A stretch of DNA of 5,580 nucleotides from Mucilaginibacter sp. UBA4741 (GTDB lineage: Bacteria; Bacteroidota; Bacteroidia; Sphingobacteriales; Sphingobacteriaceae). The DNA lies in assembly GCA_002403905.1 (NCBI GenBank), contig DHIR01000251.1, positions 8,039-13,618 of the forward strand, given 5' to 3'. The notes under the pieces were generated by a model. That model ran no database searches. It was not told the origin of the DNA and saw only the letters and a program-made list of their open reading frames with translations. This document shows, piece after piece, positions 1 to 5,580 of this stretch; within the stretch, counting starts at the first letter, position 1, and each line of letters begins with the position of its first letter. The position numbers and the translations under genes are program-made.

Positions 1-42
1 CCCAAGGCTCTCTTTTATATATTATTACTTAATGCGCTCGAT

Positions 43-1284
43 TTATGAGTGAGAGGGTTTAACCTTGTAAAATTTATAACCAAACAGGAATATAACGATG
101 TAGCAAATAATTGGCAGGTAATAAGCCTGTGCCACATTATGATTAGCTATCTGGCCCATAATGAAAGGGAATAACGCGCCGCCAACTACACCCATCGCAA
201 TAAACGATGAAGCTTGTTGGGTATGGCTGCCTAAATTTTTCAAACCCAGACTAAATATGGTCGGGAACATAATGCTGAAGAAGAAATTGATCATTAGCAA
301 AGCGATGTATGATGGCCAGCCTAAATGTTGCGCTACAATAACGCACATTAATATATTGCCTGCGGCAAATATGGTCAGCAATTTATTAGGAGCTACAACG
401 GTCATTAATGATGTTCCAACTATGCGGCCGGCCAGCATCATAAACATGAATAAACTCATGAAGTAACCTGCCTTTAAATCGGTGAAATGCATAACATTGG
501 TACCATAGTTGATAAAAAACGCCCAGGTACCGGCTTGTGCTGCTACATTGAAAAACTGCGCCACGCAGGCCCATACAAAGTGGCTATGCTGGTATAATTT
601 TTTTTGTGGGGCAACATCTATGTTTAGCGCTGCAGGATCGTCAGAGTCAGTAGCTGAATGAGGATCTGTTAAAGCAGGGATCTTTAAAAATACAAAAGCA
701 ACTGCAATTAAAAGTACTACAATACCAATAGCTACATATAATGTTTTTACTGAAGTTAGGTCTGTTACGGTTGCCTGGTGCCCGCCAAAAAGGAAGAATG
801 CACCTAACGAAGGGCCTATGATGGTACCAACCGCGTTAAAGGTTTGCGAGAAATTTATACGAAGGTCGCTTGTACGCTGGTCGCCAAGCGCAGCCGCAAA
901 AGGGTGTGCAACGGTTTCCAATGTCGCCATACCGCAACCCACAATGAATAACGCTATCCTGAAAAATGTAAACGAGTGCGCGTTAGCCGCCGGTACAAAT
1001 AAAAATAACCCGCCTGCAAACAAAACCAAACCTAAAATTACCCCGGGTTTATAGCCATATTTTTTCATGAAAATTCCTGCCGGGATACTCATAATAAAAT
1101 AAGCACCGAATACAGAGAACTGGATCAGCCCGGAGTCGGCTATTGAAATTTTTAATACAGTTTGAAAGTGTTTGTTCAATACATCACTCATAGAGTGCAA
1201 TACACCCCACATCAAGAATAACGATGTGACAAATATTAAGGTGACAACGAATTTCTTTTCGGTAAATGCTGCTTTTTGGCTCAT
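43..1284 (-). CDS. FucP-family MFS sugar:H+ symporter
   Basis: A 413-residue inner-membrane protein expected to import a monosaccharide with protons. Hydropathy by eye gives 12 helices in two sets of six (first set about residues 12-199, second about 234-407), joined by an acidic, hydrophilic cytoplasmic loop (about 201-232), as in the major facilitator fold. Family-level signs are PAGIFMKKYGYKPG (68-81), the LETVAHPF stretch (122-129) and LRINFSQTFN (141-150), which closely resemble E. coli FucP as I remember it. Asp34 and Glu123 sit 89 residues apart, the same spacing as the FucP proton/substrate residues D46 and E135; Gln147 and Asn150 line up with Q159 and N162. Length is close to the family's usual 410-440. 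The start is the ATG complementary to 1282-1284; the stop is TAA. It is divergent from the GxGYxYP gene, which supports a sugar role. The sugar itself cannot be read: fucose, N-acetylglucosamine, glucose/galactose and other sugars are all handled by relatives, so no gene symbol is given. Confidence 0.92.
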   Translation of the reverse strand: MSQKAAFTEKKFVVTLIFVTSLFLMWGVLHSMSDVLNKHFQTVLKISIADSGLIQFSVFGAYFIMSIPAGIFMKKYGYKPGVILGLVLFAGGLFLFVPAANAHSFTFFRIALFIVGCGMATLETVAHPFAAALGDQRTSDLRINFSQTFNAVGTIIGPSLGAFFLFGGHQATVTDLTSVKTLYVAIGIVVLLIAVAFVFLKIPALTDPHSATDSDDPAALNIDVAPQKKLYQHSHFVWACVAQFFNVAAQAGTWAFFINYGTNVMHFTDLKAGYFMSLFMFMMLAGRIVGTSLMTVVAPNKLLTIFAAGNILMCVIVAQHLGWPSYIALLMINFFFSIMFPTIFSLGLKNLGSHTQQASSFIAMGVVGGALFPFIMGQIANHNVAQAYYLPIICYIVIFLFGYKFYKVKPSHS

Positions 1285-1311
1285 TGGTTTAATTGGTTAA
1301 GGTAAATTAAC

Positions 1312-1325
1312 TGCAAAGCATTGCA
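1312..1325. repeat. Short inverted repeat, possible operator
   Basis: TGCAA, a four-base spacer AGCA, then TTGCA: a perfect five-base-arm inverted repeat. It lies 28-41 bases upstream of the transporter start codon and touches the candidate -7 element at 1324-1331, where a repressor could block transcription. The arms are short and no regulator gene is in the window, so an operator role is only a possibility. Confidence 0.2.
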
Positions 1326-1331
1326 ATTATA
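1324..1331 (-). promoter_or_regulatory. Candidate promoter element for the MFS transporter gene
   Basis: Read on the minus strand this is TATAATTG, one mismatch from the Bacteroidetes -7 element TAnnTTTG (it also contains a TATAAT hexamer). It lies about 40 bases before the transporter ATG, so a start of transcription a few bases downstream would leave a leader of roughly 30 bases. No clear TTG-type -33 partner is visible. AT-rich spacers give such matches by chance, so this is tentative. Confidence 0.35.
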
Positions 1332-1335
1332 ACAT

Positions 1336-1345
1336 ACTTATAAGT
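1336..1345. repeat. Ten-base perfect palindrome in the divergent spacer
   Basis: ACTTATAAGT is a perfect palindrome placed just upstream of the candidate transporter promoter element and within the spacer shared by the two divergent genes. The symmetry does not extend to the flanking bases. It could be a binding half of a transcription factor site or a chance AT-rich palindrome. Confidence 0.2.
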
Positions 1346-1485
1346 GTTGTAAATAAAAAGTTTAACAGTTAAATAGGTTATATACGGGGCCTGGTTAGCC
1401 TATATGCTATATATCAGCCAAAAAAACAAATTTTATTAATCATATCATAATAAATACAGCATTAAATATTTAAGGTGGTAAATGC

Positions 1486-1493
1486 TACATTTG
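1486..1493 (+). promoter_or_regulatory. Bacteroidetes -7 promoter element (TAnnTTTG) for the GxGYxYP gene
   Basis: TACATTTG matches TAnnTTTG at every fixed position and ends 20 bases before the ATG at 1514. Transcription would then begin near 1500 and give a very short leader. No good TTG -33 partner is visible upstream, where the sequence is mostly A and T. If the element is real, the in-frame GTG at 1475 lies upstream of the transcript and cannot be the start codon. Confidence 0.5.
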
Positions 1494-1513
1494 GCATTCC
1501 ATTACACTACCTG

Positions 1514-3421
1514 ATGAAAAAATACGCTTTTATCGCCATCCTGTTTATCGGTTTTGCTGTTGTAGGCACTGCCCTTGCTCAAACAACTAAAAAGCTGCCG
1601 CCTGTTGGTTTGCTTGATCTGGGTTTTACGCTGCAAATAGAGCATGGCAACCAGCAAGCCATTAACAACGCGTGGGATTATACCCATACCATAGCCTCCT
1701 TACAGGGCATTGTTAACCGCATCACACCGCAGCTATACATCTTCCTGATAAAAAATGGGAATGCTGATATTGACCGCTACTGGTGGAACAAATACCGAGC
1801 ACCCGGCAAATGGCTAAGCAAGCGCGATACGTTGGTTTATAATAATGTGGTAGATGTAATAACCGCCTACAAATCAAAAATTAAAGGCGCGGTTGTGTAT
1901 GACCCTGCTGTACAAGCTACCAGTAATGTGGCATCATCTGTCGCGGGTGCTGATGATCTGATAGTAGTTAGATATGATACCAACCCTAACAGCCTTTATT
2001 CGCAAATAATAACCGGTGGCCCAAAAATATCTGTAAAAGTAAGTTTGGTAAATGCCGATGGCTCATCATTGTTTACAGGTAAGGGTACTATTCCGGGTAC
2101 TACGCGCGCATCAAGTGGTTCGGCAAAGAACGATGCGTACTTATGGTTCCTGGAGAAATATATGAAACCGGGAAAGGTCAATACCAAATACGGCGCGTAC
2201 TATATAGATCAGCAATGGTTAAAGAATCCGTTTTTGGCTAACCGTAATCACCATACGTTATCAAATCATGATTTCTTTATCAGCCGCAAAGGTTTCTTTT
2301 TCGACCTGAGCCCCTGGGCCGATGAAGCCGCTACCGATGATCTTAACCAAACACCGGGCACTGATGTTAATACTTTAAAAGAATTATTATTAACGGCTTA
2401 TAATCAAAATAAAGGTGGGTATGCCTACTTAGGTGGTTTCCCACCGTGGGCGTTTAAATATACCAAACATGCCAAGGGTACGCACGAGGATGTGGCTACA
2501 GAGTGGGAGTACTCGCGTATTATAAGCGCCTACAACGCTTTTAAAGATGCCGATGCTATTGGTTATGGCGCGCTGGCAAATGCATCGTTCTGGCAGCATT
2601 TCCCGCTGAAAAAAGAGTATAAGCAAAATTGGGTTACTAAGACTGAATTAACTAAAAAAGGCTACTTAAATGTTGATGGCAAAATAGACTACAAGGGCCG
2701 CAACTTCATCATTTTTTATGTGGGCGATTATGATGCTTCGTCATGGGTATCGCAAACTACACCAACACTTTGGGACGACCCGAATAGGGGCAAAGTACCC
2801 ATGATGTGGAGCATTAGCCCGGTACTGGCCGAGCGTGTACCAATGGCTTTGGACTATCGCCGCGAAACGGCTACGCCTAATGATTATTTCGCTGCCGCGG
2901 ATAATGGCGCGGGCTATTTAATGCCGGGGATGCTACAGGCGCCAAGGCCGTTATCAGGCTTGCCCGATGGTTTGGATGCATGGGTTGCACACAATAAACC
3001 CTATTACAAACAATGGGGCTTGACCATTACCGGCTTTATTATTGATGGCCAGGCGCCGCCGCTAAACCAAAAGGGACTGGATGCTTACGCCGCTTTTAGC
3101 CCGAATGGTATTGTGCCGCAAAAGGTACCGCTAACCTCGCTGCATGGCAATATGCCGGTGCTGAAGTCAGACGCTGATGTAAACGAAGATCCGGTTAAGG
3201 CCGCACAAATAATATACAATAGGATACAACAACGCAAAATACCGTTCCATTGGTTCCGTAATATTTTAAAAAGCCCAACCTGGTACGTACAGGTTGTTGC
3301 CGAGCTGAAAAAGCTGGACCCTAAGATAGAGTTGTTAAGTGCGCCAGACTTTTTTGAGCTATATAGAACTTATTTGAAGGAAAATCCAGAGGCCGCTAAG
3401 GGGAGGTCGATTCAGAAATAA
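1514..3421 (+). CDS. Exported GxGYxYP-family putative glycoside hydrolase
   Basis: A 635-residue protein with a clear Sec signal peptide (residues 1-22: MKK, a hydrophobic core, then ALA before Gln23), so it acts in the periplasm or outside the inner membrane. No lipobox cysteine is seen. Family marks in order: LQGIVNR (63-69) in the N-terminal GxGYxYP_N region, GGFPPWAFKY (307-316), YVGDYDASSW (402-411), WSISPVLAERVP (432-443), RETATPNDYF (450-459) and the name motif as GAGYLMP (465-471), where Met replaces the second Tyr. Pfam describes the family as putative glycoside hydrolases from fold and context; the reaction and catalytic residues are not known to me, so acidic residues such as Asp405 are only candidates. 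The ATG at 1514 is chosen because the signal peptide starts exactly there; an in-frame GTG at 1475 would add 13 residues in front of it. The gene is divergent from a sugar symporter and is followed by its own terminator, so it is probably monocistronic. Confidence 0.88.
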   Translation: MKKYAFIAILFIGFAVVGTALAQTTKKLPPVGLLDLGFTLQIEHGNQQAINNAWDYTHTIASLQGIVNRITPQLYIFLIKNGNADIDRYWWNKYRAPGKWLSKRDTLVYNNVVDVITAYKSKIKGAVVYDPAVQATSNVASSVAGADDLIVVRYDTNPNSLYSQIITGGPKISVKVSLVNADGSSLFTGKGTIPGTTRASSGSAKNDAYLWFLEKYMKPGKVNTKYGAYYIDQQWLKNPFLANRNHHTLSNHDFFISRKGFFFDLSPWADEAATDDLNQTPGTDVNTLKELLLTAYNQNKGGYAYLGGFPPWAFKYTKHAKGTHEDVATEWEYSRIISAYNAFKDADAIGYGALANASFWQHFPLKKEYKQNWVTKTELTKKGYLNVDGKIDYKGRNFIIFYVGDYDASSWVSQTTPTLWDDPNRGKVPMMWSISPVLAERVPMALDYRRETATPNDYFAAADNGAGYLMPGMLQAPRPLSGLPDGLDAWVAHNKPYYKQWGLTITGFIIDGQAPPLNQKGLDAYAAFSPNGIVPQKVPLTSLHGNMPVLKSDADVNEDPVKAAQIIYNRIQQRKIPFHWFRNILKSPTWYVQVVAELKKLDPKIELLSAPDFFELYRTYLKENPEAAKGRSIQK

Positions 3422-3451
3422 TCTCGAAAACAGTTTTTACATTGCAATCTA

Positions 3452-3494
3452 AAACGCTCATATCAGGCTGATATGGGCGTTTATTATTCTTATT
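3452..3494 (+). terminator. Rho-independent terminator after the GxGYxYP gene
   Basis: Fourteen-base arms (3452-3465 and 3469-3482) pair around a three-base GGC loop, with one G:U wobble (T3458 with G3476) and no mismatches. A T-rich run (ATTATTCTTATTT) follows. It begins 30 bases after the TAA stop at 3419-3421. It separates the GxGYxYP gene from the TonB-dependent receptor. Confidence 0.8.
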
Positions 3495-3537
3495 TAAATT
3501 AATTCTAAATAAACTGAACGAATGTTAATTGTGTTTT

Positions 3538-3545
3538 TATATTTG
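3538..3545 (+). promoter_or_regulatory. Bacteroidetes -7 promoter element (TAnnTTTG) for the TonB-dependent receptor
   Basis: TATATTTG matches the consensus at every fixed position and ends 28 bases before the receptor ATG at 3574. A start near 3552 would leave a leader of about 20 bases. The -33 region (about 3512-3518) has only a weak CTG. Position after a terminator and before a gene start supports it. No Fur-box-like sequence was recognised by eye. Confidence 0.55.
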
Positions 3546-3573
3546 CGCTTTAATTAGACTAAATATAAATAAG

Positions 3574-5580
3574 ATGAAAATTCTAAAAAAACTACTTATC
3601 TGTAGTACGCTATTAGGCACGTTATGCTGCAATATTATAAAAGCAGACGACATCAAAACCGGAAGGGTCGATGGTTCCATCACTACTTCAGACAATAAAC
3701 CTGCAACATACGTTACCATTTCAATTGAGACACTAAGCAGATCGACAACCACGAACGAAAATGGGTATTATAGCTTCGGTAACATAAAGCCCGGCACCTA
3801 CCTGCTTCAGGTTACCTTTTTAGGGGCAGTTACTCAGAGCAAAGAAGTTATTGTAATAGCCGGCAAAACTACTATGGCGGATTTTACGCTTAGTGAAATC
3901 CTATCGGCACTTAACGAAGTAAATATCACCGCGGCAAGGCACCGCAAGCCATTATCGGCAGGGAAGGCTGATATCAAACCTTTAGACTTGCCACAGACCG
4001 CTGGCACAGTTTCAAAAAAGGTTATCGAAGATCAGCAAATTAATCGCCTGGGTGACGCTGTACGTAACGTAAGTGGTGTAACGTTGACCCAAACTCGTGG
4101 CGGCGTTGGCGAAACAATAACCGCGCGGGGTTACAGCATTGGCATAACAGGGACCGCCGGCAGCGTTTTTAAAAACGGGGTACTAGCTAATACAGCCGGG
4201 TTTACCGAGGTCAGCACGCTTGAATCAATTGAAATATTAAAAGGAAGCGCAGCGCTGCTTTACGGAAACGTATCGGGCGGGTTAGTAATAAATATGGTGA
4301 CCCGCAAACCACAATTTAAAAGCGGCGGCGAAGTTTTTATGCGGTACGGCAGTAACAGCTTTTACAAGCCGCTAATTGATTTGTATGGGCCTATAAGCCA
4401 AAACGTGGCATTTAGGTTAGTTACCACTTACGAAAATTCAGCCAGCTACCGCGATCGGGTAAAAACCAAACGTTTTTACGTTAATCCATCATTATTATTT
4501 AACCTGGACAAAAACACAACCTTATTATTGGAAGGCGATTATAATAAGCAAAACCTTACACCCGACTGGGGCGTAGGATCGTTAGACACTGGTAGACAGA
4601 TACCTACCCAGATACCACGCTCGCAATATATAAATACCAACTGGGCCTATAATAATGTTAAACAATACTCGGGCACAGCTACCTTGAACCATAAATTTTA
4701 TGGCGATTGGAATATAAGCGCCATCATATCTGCTCAAAGCTCTGATATAGATTCGTATGGATCAAGCTTGCCCAACAAAGTAAACGCGGCCGGCGAATGG
4801 ACCCGTGGTTTAGCCAGGGCACATACTATCGAAAACAATTATACCGCGCAAACTTATTTAAAAGGTAAATTCAATACAGGGCCTTTTGATCACCAGTTGT
4901 TGGTAGGCATTGATGCTGCCAAAATACTGAGCAAAAGTAATGCGTATGGCATTAACAATGGCGCCACACCTATAAGCAGCTATGTTTATGATAAGATAAA
5001 TATCATCGATCTGGATAAATACCCACAACGTACAGATATACCTAATGCGGTTGATACGGCCTTAACCACCGCGCCAGTATATCGTGTTGGTGCTTACGCG
5101 CAGGACCTGATCAGCATTACCGATAAATTGAAGGTTTTAGCTGGAATACGCTGGTCGTGGCAACAAACCTATCAAACTACTGTTCAAAACCTTTTAAAGC
5201 AAACCACTAACTATGGTGCTGCCATAACCAGGTATGACCGCGCGTTTTCTCCAAAGCTGGCGTTGATCTACCAGCCGGTAAAAACAACATCGGTTTACGC
5301 AACTTACAGCAATAATTTTCAGGTGAACAGCGGTACCGATATTTATACAAGTCAGGGTTTAAAACCATCCATAGTCGATCAATACGAAGCGGGCATTAAG
5401 AATGAATTTTTAGACGGAAAGCTGTCGGCCAACTTTAGTGTTTATCGTATTGTAAATAACGACTTGGCTGTAACGGCTCCATTTTTGGCTGATGGTGTAA
5501 CCCCAAACAGCGATGCTACCAAAAAGCAATTTAATGGCCAAACAACCAGTGACGGGTTAGAGATTGATGTGAACGGATAC
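3574..5580 (+). CDS. TonB-dependent siderophore-type outer-membrane receptor (3' end missing)
   Basis: An uninterrupted frame of 669 codons that runs off the window. Residues 1-24 form a signal peptide (MKILKK, hydrophobic core, IKA before Asp25). Residues about 30-108 are a carboxypeptidase-regulatory-like beta-sandwich (GRVDGSITTSDNKPATYVTI, then NENGYYSFGNIKPGTYLLQV), common in Bacteroidetes receptors. LNEVNITA (113-120) is TonB-box-like. The plug covers about 135-247: QQINRLGDAVRNVSGV (154-169), ITARGY (182-187), ESIEILKGSAALLYG (217-231), then SGGLVINMVTRKP (234-246), the pattern of siderophore receptors (FhuE/FpvA type) rather than SusC. Barrel strands follow to the edge, where DGLEIDVNGY (660-669) matches the 'GxEhDV' strand usually found well before the C-terminus, so perhaps 120-160 residues lie outside. 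Role: energised uptake of a ferric siderophore or similar ligand; the ligand is unknown. No STN signalling domain is present, so FecR-type signalling is unlikely. It has its own promoter element and no SusD partner in view. Confidence 0.9.
   Translation, partial: MKILKKLLICSTLLGTLCCNIIKADDIKTGRVDGSITTSDNKPATYVTISIETLSRSTTTNENGYYSFGNIKPGTYLLQVTFLGAVTQSKEVIVIAGKTTMADFTLSEILSALNEVNITAARHRKPLSAGKADIKPLDLPQTAGTVSKKVIEDQQINRLGDAVRNVSGVTLTQTRGGVGETITARGYSIGITGTAGSVFKNGVLANTAGFTEVSTLESIEILKGSAALLYGNVSGGLVINMVTRKPQFKSGGEVFMRYGSNSFYKPLIDLYGPISQNVAFRLVTTYENSASYRDRVKTKRFYVNPSLLFNLDKNTTLLLEGDYNKQNLTPDWGVGSLDTGRQIPTQIPRSQYINTNWAYNNVKQYSGTATLNHKFYGDWNISAIISAQSSDIDSYGSSLPNKVNAAGEWTRGLARAHTIENNYTAQTYLKGKFNTGPFDHQLLVGIDAAKILSKSNAYGINNGATPISSYVYDKINIIDLDKYPQRTDIPNAVDTALTTAPVYRVGAYAQDLISITDKLKVLAGIRWSWQQTYQTTVQNLLKQTTNYGAAITRYDRAFSPKLALIYQPVKTTSVYATYSNNFQVNSGTDIYTSQGLKPSIVDQYEAGIKNEFLDGKLSANFSVYRIVNNDLAVTAPFLADGVTPNSDATKKQFNGQTTSDGLEIDVNGY

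Noticed and set aside
1..42. Possible terminator downstream of the transporter gene
   Set aside because: Only CTCTC/GAGAG complementarity with a long loop is visible, and the window ends; no stable hairpin with a U-run could be drawn.
161..466. 101-codon plus-strand open frame
   Set aside because: It lies wholly inside the well-supported transporter gene on the opposite strand and its translation resembles no family; it is an antisense shadow.
598..605. Run of eight T (eight A in the transporter sense strand), a possible slippage or phase-variation site
   Set aside because: It encodes Lys-Lys in the variable cytoplasmic loop of an AT-rich gene, the frame is intact on both sides, and runs of this length are common by chance.
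818..1054. 78-codon plus-strand open frame
   Set aside because: Antisense to conserved transporter helices, with no start context and no recognisable product.
1399..1420. TATATGCTATATATC stretch flanked by AGCC copies upstream of the GxGYxYP gene
   Set aside because: Only four-base direct repeats around AT-rich sequence; no mobile element or consistent hairpin can be drawn.
3537..3752. 71-codon minus-strand open frame over the receptor start
   Set aside because: It overlaps the receptor promoter element, signal peptide and regulatory-like domain on the other strand; its sequence is a shadow of that domain.

Overview
The window looks like chromosomal DNA from a Bacteroidetes bacterium, most likely Sphingobacteriaceae (Mucilaginibacter/Pedobacter-like). 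That rests on gene families (a FucP-type sugar symporter, a GxGYxYP putative glycoside hydrolase, a TonB-dependent receptor with an N-terminal carboxypeptidase-regulatory-like domain), moderate GC with AT-rich spacers, no convincing Shine-Dalgarno sequence at the chosen starts, and perfect matches to the Bacteroidetes promoter element TAnnTTTG just upstream of both plus-strand genes. The genus is inference.

Layout. On the minus strand, 43-1284 encodes a 12-helix MFS sugar:proton symporter of the FucP family. A 229-bp AT-rich divergent spacer (1285-1513) follows, with candidate promoters facing both ways and two short palindromes. On the plus strand, 1514-3421 encodes an exported 635-residue GxGYxYP-family protein, a putative glycoside hydrolase of unproven activity. 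A strong hairpin (3452-3482) with a U-rich tail ends that gene. A new promoter element (3538-3545) precedes a TonB-dependent siderophore-type receptor that starts at 3574 and is still open at the window edge (669 codons present, C-terminal strands missing).

How they may work together. The divergent pair reads as a small sugar-use unit: the exported protein would act on a glycan or glycoside outside the cytoplasm and the symporter would bring a released monosaccharide across the inner membrane. This is inferred from adjacency and family. The receptor is insulated by a terminator and has its own promoter element. Its plug resembles siderophore receptors rather than SusC, so iron uptake is a better guess than glycan uptake.

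No RNA genes, insertion sequences, CRISPR arrays or phage genes were seen. I found no convincing new defence or mobile system. The least understood element is the GxGYxYP protein and its pairing with a FucP-type transporter.
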